Part shown: positions 56,084 to 64,000 of the stretch, one piece after another
Position numbering within the stretch: the first letter of the stretch is position 1
Layout of the letters: each line of letters opens with the position of its first letter
NCBI RefSeq assembly: GCF_035917335.1
Contig: NZ_CP109067.1
Span: 4,029,001 to 4,093,000 of the forward strand
Source of the DNA: Micromonospora sp. NBC_01813
GTDB lineage: Bacteria > Actinomycetota > Actinomycetes > Mycobacteriales > Micromonosporaceae
DNA: 64,000 nt
Direction: 5' to 3'
Made by a program: the position numbers and the translations under genes
Notes under the pieces: generated by a model
Seen by the model: the letters and a program-made list of their open reading frames with translations, nothing else
Database searches by the model: none
Told to the model about the DNA's origin: nothing

Positions 56084-56146
56084 CGGGGAAAGCCCCAGCT
56101 GGCACGGGCCACACGAACACCACTCGTCACGATCACGGCCGCCAGC

Positions 56147-57031
56147 CTACTCGGCCGGCGGAGCGGCCAACGGCGCTGCCGCGGCGATCGACGCGAACTG
56201 CGCCACGGTCAGCGCCTCGCCACGAGCGGTGAAATCCACCCCGGCCGCCGCAAGGATCGCGGCCGCCTTGTCGGCACCGCCCGCCCAGCCGGCGAGCGCC
56301 GCCCGCAGGGTCTTGCGCCGCTGCGCGAAAGCCGCGTCGACGACGGCGAAGACCCGGCGGCGGAACCGATCGGCCGGCTCCCCCGGCGGGATCGCCGGCG
56401 GCTCCCGCCGCACGAACGCCACCAGACCGGAGTCGACGTTGGGCACCGGCCAGAACACACTCGGCGGGACCTTGCCGGCGTTGCGGGCCGTGGCATACCA
56501 GGCCAGCTTCACCGACGGAATTCCGTACGTACGGGAACCCGGGCCGGCGACCAACCGATCGGCGACCTCCTTCTGCACCATCACCAGTCCACTGCGCAGA
56601 CTCGGCAGCTCGGCCAACAGCTGCAGCACCACCGGCACCGCCACGTTGTACGGCAGGTTCGCCACCAGCGCGGTCGGCGCGGGCTCACCGAGATCGGCGG
56701 CGGTGATCCGCAACGCGTCGGCGGTGTGCACGGACAGCCGACCGAGGTCCCCGCCATGCTCGACGACGGTCTGCGGCAACGCGCCGGCCAGCACCGGGTC
56801 GATCTCCACCGCGTGCAGGTGGCGTACCTGGTCGAGCAGGCCCAGGGTCAGCGAGCCGAGACCCGGGCCGACCTCCAGCACCACCGACCCCGCCGGCAGC
56901 TCGGCGGCGGCCACGATCCGCCGTACGGTGTTCGGGTCGTGCACGAAGTTCTGCCCGAGTCGCTTGGTGGGCGCCACCGCGAGGCTGGTCGCGAGCTCCC
57001 GCAGCCGCGCCGGGCCGAGCAGCTCGGTCAC
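56147..57031 (-). CDS. rsmA: 16S rRNA (adenine1518/1519-N6)-dimethyltransferase
   Basis: 294 residues from GTG 57031. [20 protein letters not shown], the SAM motif [37 protein letters not shown] (NxPY motif) and [12 protein letters not shown] are RsmA/KsgA signatures. It methylates two adenines of helix 45 during ribosome assembly; loss gives kasugamycin resistance. It starts four bases after the tatD stop. Confidence 0.95.
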   Translation of the reverse strand: MTELLGPARLRELATSLAVAPTKRLGQNFVHDPNTVRRIVAAAELPAGSVVLEVGPGLGSLTLGLLDQVRHLHAVEIDPVLAGALPQTVVEHGGDLGRLSVHTADALRITAADLGEPAPTALVANLPYNVAVPVVLQLLAELPSLRSGLVMVQKEVADRLVAGPGSRTYGIPSVKLAWYATARNAGKVPPSVFWPVPNVDSGLVAFVRREPPAIPPGEPADRFRRRVFAVVDAAFAQRRKTLRAALAGWAGGADKAAAILAAAGVDFTARGEALTVAQFASIAAAAPLAAPPAE

Positions 57032-57035
57032 CGGA

Positions 57036-57923
57036 TCACCACGGCCCGAAGACGCGCTCGCCGGTCGCCGAGATCGCCGCGCAGAGCTCGTCGAGGTCGG
57101 CACCGGTGGTCTCGGCCAACGACCGGACGGTGTGCGGGATCAGGTAGGAGGCGTTCGGCTGGCCCCGGTGCGGCATCGGCGTCAGGTAGGGCGCGTCGGT
57201 CTCGACCAGCAGCTGGTCCAGTGGGGTCACCTGAGCCGCCGCCCGCAGCGCCGCCGCGTTGCCGAACGTCACCGTGCCGGCGAAGCTGAGCACGAAGCCA
57301 CGGCGGACACACTCGGCGGCGAAGTCGGCGTCACCGGAGAAGCAGTGCATCACCACGGTGGCCGGTGCGCCTTCGTCGTCGAGCACCCGCAGCACGTCGG
57401 CGTGGGCGTCCCGGTCGTGGATCACCAACGGTTTGCCGTACCGCTTGGCGATCGCGATGTGCGCCCGGAAGCTGGCCTCCTGCGCCGCCAGCCCGTCCGG
57501 TCCGGTCCGGAAGTGGTCCAGCCCGGTCTCCCCGACGCCGCGTACCCGGTCGGCGGCAGCCAGCGCCTCGATGCCACGCAGCGCCTCGTCCAGGTCGGCC
57601 AACCGGGGCGCCTCGTTGGGGTGCAGCGCCACCGTGGCGACCACCGCCGGCACCCGCGCCGCCAGGTCGGCGCCCCAGCGCGACGAGTCCAGGTCGACGC
57701 CGACCTGGACCAGCCGGTCGACCCCGACCGCAGCGGCCCCGGCGACCAGCGTGGCGACCGGGTCGGCGCCGGCGTCCCGGCCGGGTGCCGCCGGTTCGGC
57801 GACGGTCAGGTCGAGGTGGGTGTGACTGTCGATCACCGGTACCGGCAGCGGCGCGGGCGGCGGCGGGAATTCCCCGGTCCGCCGGGCCGCCCGTTGCCGA
57901 CGGGTTTCAGCTGGCTGAGTCAT
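57036..57923 (-). CDS. tatD: TatD-family deoxyribonuclease
   Basis: 295 residues. [10 protein letters not shown] (metal histidines), [20 protein letters not shown] (metal Glu), [24 protein letters not shown] and [20 protein letters not shown] are full TatD motifs. It is the housekeeping copy, next to metG and rsmA as in many bacteria, and differs from the island copy qatD. Confidence 0.93.
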   Translation of the reverse strand: MTQPAETRRQRAARRTGEFPPPPAPLPVPVIDSHTHLDLTVAEPAAPGRDAGADPVATLVAGAAAVGVDRLVQVGVDLDSSRWGADLAARVPAVVATVALHPNEAPRLADLDEALRGIEALAAADRVRGVGETGLDHFRTGPDGLAAQEASFRAHIAIAKRYGKPLVIHDRDAHADVLRVLDDEGAPATVVMHCFSGDADFAAECVRRGFVLSFAGTVTFGNAAALRAAAQVTPLDQLLVETDAPYLTPMPHRGQPNASYLIPHTVRSLAETTGADLDELCAAISATGERVFGPW

Positions 57924-58048
57924 CGTTGGACAGCATCACACGCCCGGATTCGGGCGGTTCACCGACCCGCCCCCGGCGATGGACATCCGGCGGTAACCGA
58001 CTGTTCACCCGAGAGGGTGACCCGGCCACTACCTTCGGCGAGGTGACC

Positions 58049-59155
58049 GTGAGCTCTCCACGTGACGGCGTCACGGACGTCCTGGCCGGTTCCGCCCCGG
58101 TCACCGGCCAGGAGCCGGCCCACGTCATCGTCGACTCCCCGTTGATGGTGCCGTTGACCAGGTCCGTCAGTTGGGCGGACGCCCACCGGCTCAGTCAGAC
58201 GCCGGTCCGCCACGACGACAGCGACAGCGACGGCGACCATCACCGGATCGCGGTCATCCGGAGCACCGCGACCATCCGGCGGGGCACCCGGATGATGAAG
58301 GTACTCTCCGGTCGGCAGGCCGCCGGCTACCTGCGCGGCTGGTCACCGGTGGGCTTCTGCCACCGCGAGTACGACATCGCCCACCTGCGCACCCCGGCCG
58401 ACCTGGCGTTGCTGCGTACCGACGGCGAGGTCGGCCGGGACGGCACCGACCTGGTGTACGCGCTGCGCTGGCGAGCCATCGACGCCTGCGACTACGACAC
58501 GCCGGTCGGTGCCGCGTACCAGGGGTTGGTGGCCATGCCGCCACGCGACCGGATCGGCCCGCCGGTGCTGGGCACCGGCTTCACCCCGAGCGAGCACCAT
58601 CTGATCCCGGAGTTCGTCACCACCGGCTGCACCGACGTGCCGCTGTCGGCCAACGCCGCGCTGCTGGCGTACACCCCGGACGGTGCCGAGGTGGTGCTCT
58701 ACACGTACCAGCCGGAACAGCGCGGCTGGATCCGGATGGCCGGGCCGCAGTGGCGGCACCTGCTCGACGGCATCCCGGACGTCTCGTCCGACCAGGAGTA
58801 CCTGCGCACCGGTGACCAGCCACAGTCGACCCAGCTGGTCGGCACCTATCAGGGCCGGCACTACGAGGCGGTCGCCGACCCGCCGCACGAGTTCCGCATC
58901 CTGGCGATGACCCGGGCCGCCCGCTACCCGGTCGAGTCGCTGGCCCGCCGGTTGCGGCTGAGTACCTGGCGGGGCGCCACCTGTCAGGTGCTGCGGCAGG
59001 AGTCCGGCTGGAGCCGGCTGCGGCTGTGCCACCCGACGCCGGAGACGGTCGCGACGCTCGGCGCGCAGTGCTACGAACGCGGGATCTACGAGGTGTGGGC
59101 ACCGACGGTGGAGATCACCGACAACGGGCCGACGGACCTGCCGTACGAGCTGTGA
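58049..59155 (+). CDS. hypothetical protein
   Basis: 368 residues. An Asp/His-rich linker (SQTPVRHDDSDSDGDHHRIA) is followed by an alpha/beta body: GTRMMKVLSGRQAAGYLRGW, YDIAHLRTPADLALLRTDG, SEHHLIPEFVTTGCTDVPLS, VVLYTYQPEQRGWIRMAGPQ. It has no recognised domain; the style is known from Micromonosporaceae. GTG 58049 is preferred, with GTG 58043 in frame. It is divergent from tatD and converges with the lysE remnant. Confidence 0.6.
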   Translation: MSSPRDGVTDVLAGSAPVTGQEPAHVIVDSPLMVPLTRSVSWADAHRLSQTPVRHDDSDSDGDHHRIAVIRSTATIRRGTRMMKVLSGRQAAGYLRGWSPVGFCHREYDIAHLRTPADLALLRTDGEVGRDGTDLVYALRWRAIDACDYDTPVGAAYQGLVAMPPRDRIGPPVLGTGFTPSEHHLIPEFVTTGCTDVPLSANAALLAYTPDGAEVVLYTYQPEQRGWIRMAGPQWRHLLDGIPDVSSDQEYLRTGDQPQSTQLVGTYQGRHYEAVADPPHEFRILAMTRAARYPVESLARRLRLSTWRGATCQVLRQESGWSRLRLCHPTPETVATLGAQCYERGIYEVWAPTVEITDNGPTDLPYEL

Positions 59156-59174
59156 AACCGTACGGCCAGCGCCG

Positions 59175-59646
59175 TCACCCGGTGACCAGGTGCACCAACT
59201 CGACGACGAAGTAGCCGGCGAAGCCCAGCATGATCGCGCCGGACAGCCGGTCGAACCAGGCGATCGCCCGGGGCGTCAGGTGGCGGCGGGCCTGGGCGGC
59301 GCCGACCGCCAGGATCAGGAACCAGACCCAGGACGCCGTCCGGCGCGCCGACGGTGAGCTGACCACCGGCGGTACGGATGGACCGCACGCCGAGGTAGCT
59401 GAGGAAGACGGCACCGAAGACGAGCAGTGCCGGCCGTACCCCCGGCACGGTGGCGATCAGGCCGGACACCCCGGCGACCCCGGCGACGATCAGCAGCGTG
59501 TCGCAGCAGCCGGCGGCCAGCACCGCCCACAGCGCCCGGGGCAGGCCGACCGCCAGCCCCTGGTTGACGACGAAGACGTTCTGCGGGCCGATCGGCATGA
59601 TCAGGCCGAGGCCGAGCAGCAGCCCGCCCAGGTAGACAGTGACCAC
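59175..59646 (-). pseudogene. lysE/argO-family exporter with internal deletion
   Basis: From GTG 59646: YLGGLLLGLGLIMPIGPQNV, FVVNQGLAVGLPRALWAVLA and FGAVFLSYLGVRSIRTAGGQ are a normal LysE start. Near 59340 the frame breaks and the sense resumes in another frame with SWVWFLILAVGAAQARRHLT and FDRLSGAIMLGFAGYFVVEL. The conserved middle part (NPHAxLD region) is missing, so about 130 bp were deleted. The exporter is inactive. Confidence 0.7.
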
Positions 59647-59653
59647 GGTCGGA

Positions 59654-61456
59654 TCAGGGGTCGAGTCGGGACAGCTCCTCGTCGACGATCGACTCGTCGA
59701 GCTTGCGGAATACCGGTTTCGGTGCGGCCAGCGGCCGGCCGGCCTCGATCGGCGCGGACTCCCAGCGGGCGCCCACCTGGTAGTCGCCGGTCAGGATCGG
59801 GTACGCCGGACCGCCGTCGAGGTCGTCCACCTCGACGATCCTCGGCATCGGCGCGTGTACGCCGGTGCCGCCGAGCAGCTCGTGGATCTGCTGGGCGGAG
59901 TGCGGCAGGAACGGGGTGAGCAGCGTGTTCGCGTCGGCGACCACCTGCAGGGCGACGTGCAGGATGGTGCCCATCCGGGGCTTGTCCGCCTCGGCCTTGA
60001 GCTTCCAGGGTGCCTGCTCGGAGAGGTAGCGGTTGGCCTCGGCGACCACCCGCATCGCCTCGCCGATGGCCTGCTTCTGCCGGTGCCGTTCGATCAGCGC
60101 CCCCACCGTGGCGAACCCGGCCCGGCCGGTCGCCAGCAGCGCCTCGTCGGCCTCGGTCAGCCCGGCCGGGTCGATCGGTGGGATGGCGCCGAAGTTCTTG
60201 GCGGCCATCGAGATCGACCGGTTGACCAGGTTGCCCCAGCCGGCGACGAGTTCGTCGTTGTTGCGGCGGCGGAACTCGGCCCAGGTGAAGTCGGTGTCCT
60301 GGCTTTCCGGCCCGGCGACGGCGATGAAGTAGCGCAACGCGTCGGCGTCGTAGCGGGCCAGGAAGTCGCGGACGTAGATGACCACCTGGCGCGAGGAGGA
60401 GAACTTGCGTCCCTCCATGGTGAGGAACTCGCTGGAGACCACCTCGGTGGGCAGGTTGAGTCGGCCGAGGCCGCCGGGCTCGCCGCCACGGTCGCCCTCG
60501 CCGGAGTAGCCGAGCAGCAGCGACGGCCAGATCACCGAGTGGAAGACGATGTTGTCCTTGCCCATGAAGTAGTAGGCGCGGGCGTCCTTGCCTTCGTCGT
60601 CCGTGCTCCACCAGCGCCGCCAGGCGTCCGGGTCACCGGATCGGCGGGCCCATTCGATCGAGGCGGACAGGTAGCCGATGACCGCGTCGAACCAGACGTA
60701 GATCCGCTTGTCGCCGCGCTCGCGCCAGCCCTCCAGCGGGATCGGCACGCCCCACTCCAGGTCCCGGGTGATCGCCCGGGGCTGCAGGTCGTCGAGCAGG
60801 TTGCGGGAGAACCGCAGCACGTTCGGCCGCCAGCCGTCGCGCGAGTCGAGCCACTGCCCGAGCGCCTCGGCGAACGCCGGCAGGTCCAGGAAGAAGTGCT
60901 CGGTCTCGACGAAGTTCGGCGTCTCCCCGTTGATCTTCGAGCGGGGGTTGATCAGCTGGATCGGGTCGAGCTGGTTGCCGCAGTTGTCGCACTGGTCGCC
61001 CCGGGCGGCGTCATAGCCACAGATCGGACAGGTGCCCTCGATGTAGCGGTCGGGCAGGGTCCGCCCGGTCGACGGGGAGATCGCCCCGAGGGTGGTCTTC
61101 GCCACGATGTAGCCGTTGCGGTGCAGGGCCTCGAACAGCTCCTGGACCACCTGGTAGTGGTTGCCGGTGGTGGTCCGGGTGAACAGGTCGTACGAGAGCC
61201 CGAGTCCGTGCAGGTCCTCGACGATCACCCGGTTGTACCGGTCGGCCAACTCCCGGGGCTTGAGCCCTTCGCGGTCGGCCTGCACCTGGATCGGCGTGCC
61301 GTGCTCGTCGGTGCCGGAAACCATGAGCACGTCGTGGCCGGCCATCCGCATGTACCGGCTGAACACGTCGGACGGGACGCCGAAGCCGGAAACGTGGCCG
61401 ATGTGGCGGGGCCCGTTGGCATAGGGCCAGGCGACCGCCGCGAGAACGTGACTCAT
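59654..61456 (-). CDS. metG: methionyl-tRNA synthetase
   Basis: 600 residues. HIGH region [29 protein letters not shown], a zinc knuckle [18 protein letters not shown] and the KMSKS-equivalent [18 protein letters not shown], where the loop reads KFSSS as in many actinobacterial enzymes. It charges initiator and elongator tRNA-Met. It is followed by the lysE remnant and is divergent from the gene at 61535. Confidence 0.96.
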   Translation of the reverse strand: MSHVLAAVAWPYANGPRHIGHVSGFGVPSDVFSRYMRMAGHDVLMVSGTDEHGTPIQVQADREGLKPRELADRYNRVIVEDLHGLGLSYDLFTRTTTGNHYQVVQELFEALHRNGYIVAKTTLGAISPSTGRTLPDRYIEGTCPICGYDAARGDQCDNCGNQLDPIQLINPRSKINGETPNFVETEHFFLDLPAFAEALGQWLDSRDGWRPNVLRFSRNLLDDLQPRAITRDLEWGVPIPLEGWRERGDKRIYVWFDAVIGYLSASIEWARRSGDPDAWRRWWSTDDEGKDARAYYFMGKDNIVFHSVIWPSLLLGYSGEGDRGGEPGGLGRLNLPTEVVSSEFLTMEGRKFSSSRQVVIYVRDFLARYDADALRYFIAVAGPESQDTDFTWAEFRRRNNDELVAGWGNLVNRSISMAAKNFGAIPPIDPAGLTEADEALLATGRAGFATVGALIERHRQKQAIGEAMRVVAEANRYLSEQAPWKLKAEADKPRMGTILHVALQVVADANTLLTPFLPHSAQQIHELLGGTGVHAPMPRIVEVDDLDGGPAYPILTGDYQVGARWESAPIEAGRPLAAPKPVFRKLDESIVDEELSRLDP

Positions 61457-61534
61457 GGTGCCAGCCTAATGATTGTCACCGCCCGTACGCGAACGGGTTG
61501 ACCAGCGGCACTCACTCGCGGCGGCAGGTCGCCA

Positions 61535-62539
61535 ATGTGCGACACGCCCGAGGGCTTCGCCCTGGCATCGCCGTCCGGGGTGTCAAATGACGAGGTGACC
61601 GGGGAACCAGCCGTACCGGAGTCTGGCGGAGATCGGGAGGCGGCGACGCCCACGCGGGAAGCGGCTGCCGAGCAGCCGCGGGTGCCGCAGCGCCGCACAC
61701 CACAGCGGCGAAAGGTGCTCAGCCCCTGGGCGGCGCCCGGTCCGGAGGGCAGTTGGTGGCACGGCGGCACCACCAGCCCGGCGCTCGGCTCGGCGCCGCA
61801 CGTCGCGCCCGTCTCGCTGCGCAAGGCCGCACCGCAACCTGAGGCCGCACCGCTACCTGAGGCCGCACCGGAGCCCGAGGCCGACATGCCGCCGGCCCCG
61901 GCACCCGCCCGGTCACCAGCACCGGCGTCGAAACGGGCGTCGACACCGGCCTCGCCCCCGCCACCGGCGCCGGCGCGCGTCGCACCGGGTGGCCGTACTC
62001 CGCCCCGGCAGGTGCGGACGCGACGACGACGCCCGGCCCGGCGACCGGCGACCGGGTTGAGCTGGATTCTGGTCGTCTGCGCGGCGGCGGCGTTTCTCGG
62101 CTGGGTCAGCGCCGAGCCGCTGTGGCTGGCCGTCGGCCGGGGTACGGCCGGCACCGCCACGGTGACCGGCTGCACCGGGGAGGGGCTGCGGCAACGGTGC
62201 CTCGGCGTGTTCGTCTCGCACACCGGCCTGACGGTCGACCCGGTCCGGTTGCTCGGCGTACCGCCGGCCGACGGGGCGGCGGCCGAGGCGGCGGACGAGC
62301 GGTTCCCGGCGCGGATGCTGCACCACGAACGGGACACCGCGTACGTCGACCCGGACCAGGTCGTCCTGCACCTGCGCTGGGTCGTCGGATGGACGCTGAT
62401 CCTGCTGTTGGGGGTGCTGCTGGTCTGGGGCAGCGGCGCGCGGCGCCTGGCCACCGCACCCGCCCGCCGGGGTGCGACGCTGGTGGCGTTGGCGGCGCCG
62501 ACACTGCTGGGCGCGGGATTCCTGATCACCAGTTGGTGA
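61535..62539 (+). CDS. hypothetical Pro-rich membrane protein
   Basis: 334 residues. A disordered Pro/Ala/Arg-rich first half (about 1-170, APAPARSPAPASKRASTPAS, RTRRRRPARRPATG) is followed by two or three membrane helices: LSWILVVCAAAAFLGWVSAE, LRWVVGWTLILLLGVLLVWG and LVALAAPTLLGAGFLITSW. Between them is an extracytoplasmic part with C-x-C spacing (VTGCTGEGLRQRCLG). Function unknown. An internal GTG at 61583 (VSNDEV) could also start it. Confidence 0.65.
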   Translation: MCDTPEGFALASPSGVSNDEVTGEPAVPESGGDREAATPTREAAAEQPRVPQRRTPQRRKVLSPWAAPGPEGSWWHGGTTSPALGSAPHVAPVSLRKAAPQPEAAPLPEAAPEPEADMPPAPAPARSPAPASKRASTPASPPPPAPARVAPGGRTPPRQVRTRRRRPARRPATGLSWILVVCAAAAFLGWVSAEPLWLAVGRGTAGTATVTGCTGEGLRQRCLGVFVSHTGLTVDPVRLLGVPPADGAAAEAADERFPARMLHHERDTAYVDPDQVVLHLRWVVGWTLILLLGVLLVWGSGARRLATAPARRGATLVALAAPTLLGAGFLITSW

Positions 62540-62615
62540 GAGATATCGACGACTCGTGATGTCAAGTGGTGCCCGACGGTCCCCGGATCGGGGGTCGGCA
62601 GCCTACGATCACTGG

Positions 62616-64000
62616 GTGATCTCGGCGGCAGCTTCGGAAGCGACCAGCGGTGAGCCAGCGGTGGCGGGCGTGACGACTCGGCCGGCGAGCCCGCCGGACA
62701 CCGACCCGACGGAAACCGACCCGACGGGCCGCAGCCGGTCCGGCGGTGCCGCGGAGACCGGCGGTGCCGCCGGGCACTCTGCCGGCGAGGGTGTCCTGCC
62801 GGCGGTGTTACGGCGCCGACTGGCACCGCTGGACAGTTGGCTGGAGCCGTGGTCGTGGCTGGCCACCGTCGTGGTCGTGGTGATCGCCGGGGTGCTGCGG
62901 CTGCTCAATCTGAGCCACCCGCCGGGCCTGATCTTCGACGAGGTCTACTACGCCAACGAAGGCAACGAACTGCTGGCGTACGGCTTCGAGTGGGACGAGA
63001 CCAACAACACCCCCGCGTACGTGGTGCACCCGCCCCTGGGTAAGTGGCTCATCGCGCTCGGCATCAGGGTGTTTCAGTTCAACGAGTTCGGCTGGCGGAT
63101 CGCCTCGGCGGTGGCCGGCATCCTGATGGTCCTGATCATCACCAGGACGGCCCGGCGGCTGTTCCGCTCCACCGCCCTCGGCTGTGCCGCAGGGTTGCTG
63201 CTCGCCCTCGACGGATTCCATCTGGTGCTGTCCCGCACCGCGCTGCTCGACATCTTCCTGGCCTTCTTCGTGCTCGCCGGGTTCGCCGCGCTGGTGGTCG
63301 ACCGCGACTGGACCCGCCGCCGTTGGCTGCGGGCCATCGACAACGGGCTCGACCCGAGCCAGCCGGGCCGGGCGGGTCGTCCGCCGCTGGCCGTGCCGTG
63401 GTGGCGGCTGCTCGCGGCGGTCCTGCTCGGCTGTGGGCTGGCGGTCAAGTGGAGCGCACTGTGGTTCATTCCGGTCTTCGGCCTGCTGGTGCTGTTCTGG
63501 GAGGTCGGTGCCCGCCGGTCGGCCGGGGTCCGTCGCCCGTGGCGCGACACGGTCGTCGACGAAGCCGGCTGGTTCGTGCTCTGCGCGGGGCTGATCCTCG
63601 GCACGTACATCGCCAGTTGGTCCGGCTGGCTGGGGACCGACGGCGGCTACCTGCGGCACTACCGGGCGGACAACGGCATGTCGGAGCCGCCGTTCCTCGG
63701 CGCGCTGCAGAACCTGTGGCACTACCACACCCAGGCGTACGGCTTCCACAGCACGTTGGAGACCGAACACCGCTACCAGTCGTGGCCGTGGCAATGGCTG
63801 CTGTTGGGCCGGCCGGTCGCCTTCCACTGGACCGACCAGGCCGCCTGCGGAGCGCCCAGTTGCGCCGAGGAGGTGCTGTTGCTGGGTACGCCGCTGCTGT
63901 GGTGGTCGTTCCTGCCCGCGCTGGCGGCGCTGCTCTGGCTGGGTGTCGCGCGGCGCGACTGGCGGGCCGGGGCGATCCTGGCCGGGGCCGGGGCCGGTCT
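62616..64000 (+). CDS. protein O-mannosyltransferase (GT39, PMT family), partial
   Basis: At least 461 residues; it runs off the window. After a Ser/Thr/Gly-rich cytoplasmic leader comes LATVVVVVIAGVLRLLNLSH and the PMT hallmark PPGLIFDEVYYANEGNELLA, whose DE pair is catalytic, then YVVHPPLGKWLIALGIRVFQ. Several membrane helices follow. Actinobacterial PMT transfers mannose from polyprenyl phosphate to exported proteins. GTG 62616 was chosen as the start. Confidence 0.92.
   Translation, partial: MISAAASEATSGEPAVAGVTTRPASPPDTDPTETDPTGRSRSGGAAETGGAAGHSAGEGVLPAVLRRRLAPLDSWLEPWSWLATVVVVVIAGVLRLLNLSHPPGLIFDEVYYANEGNELLAYGFEWDETNNTPAYVVHPPLGKWLIALGIRVFQFNEFGWRIASAVAGILMVLIITRTARRLFRSTALGCAAGLLLALDGFHLVLSRTALLDIFLAFFVLAGFAALVVDRDWTRRRWLRAIDNGLDPSQPGRAGRPPLAVPWWRLLAAVLLGCGLAVKWSALWFIPVFGLLVLFWEVGARRSAGVRRPWRDTVVDEAGWFVLCAGLILGTYIASWSGWLGTDGGYLRHYRADNGMSEPPFLGALQNLWHYHTQAYGFHSTLETEHRYQSWPWQWLLLGRPVAFHWTDQAACGAPSCAEEVLLLGTPLLWWSFLPALAALLWLGVARRDWRAGAILAGAGAG

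Noticed and set aside
53319-57289. Very long plus-strand frames opposite ABC-F, ispE and rsmA
   Set aside because: They are antisense shadows without domain features; the opposite strand carries complete, well-known genes.

Overview
This is a GC-rich actinomycete chromosome segment with many GTG starts. Gene content and order suggest Micromonosporaceae (Micromonospora or a close relative): rsmA-ispE-ABC-F, pth-rplY-prs-glmU beside tRNA-Gln, cysDN with cysQ, galE-galK, paired DUF4383 membrane proteins, a GPP34 protein and a GT39 mannosyltransferase. The family assignment is inferred from gene style, not from a search.

Layout. 1-17.7 kb is a loosely organised, partly accessory region. It holds regulators (XRE, AraC, MarR), a VanZ-like protein, an FAD monooxygenase, a siderophore-interacting protein, a MurJ flippase, a Clp-N protein, a Nudix hydrolase, an SDR/MarR divergent pair around a perfect palindrome, a secreted Greek-key-like protein, an overlapping four-gene operon (DivIVA-like, zinc ribbon, CxxC protein, GPP34), and a class IV aminotransferase followed by an HTH-SUMF1 fusion. 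Several gene remnants lie between them. 17.7-27.7 kb is a lower-GC genomic island: an unrecognised 399-residue protein, an IS630 element with a frameshifted transposase, a complete four-gene QatABCD anti-phage cassette, a DUF3825 gene and several gene fragments. A decayed copy of part of the neighbouring GH13 gene sits at the left side of the Qat cassette, so that cassette is flanked by same-direction repeats.

27.7-36.3 kb is a maltodextrin locus: a neopullulanase-like GH13 enzyme and MalEFG transporter on the minus strand, and a LacI regulator and alpha-glucosidase on the plus strand. TTGC/GCAA palindromes lie in the control regions. 36.4-64 kb is mostly housekeeping: BrkB-like membrane protein, RNA ligase-like protein, trpS, galE-galK (Leloir pathway), cysD-cysN-cysQ (sulfate activation), pth, rplY, prs, glmU, tRNA-Gln, a fatty acid desaturase with a TetR regulator, two DUF4383 proteins, ABC-F, ispE, rsmA, tatD, a lysE pseudogene, metG and a protein O-mannosyltransferase that runs off the end.

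The most interesting parts are the island (Qat plus orphan genes and recombination scars), the GPP34 operon with a remnant of a second GPP34 copy, the HTH-SUMF1/aminotransferase pair and the secreted protein at 12.3 kb. No rRNA genes or CRISPR arrays were seen.
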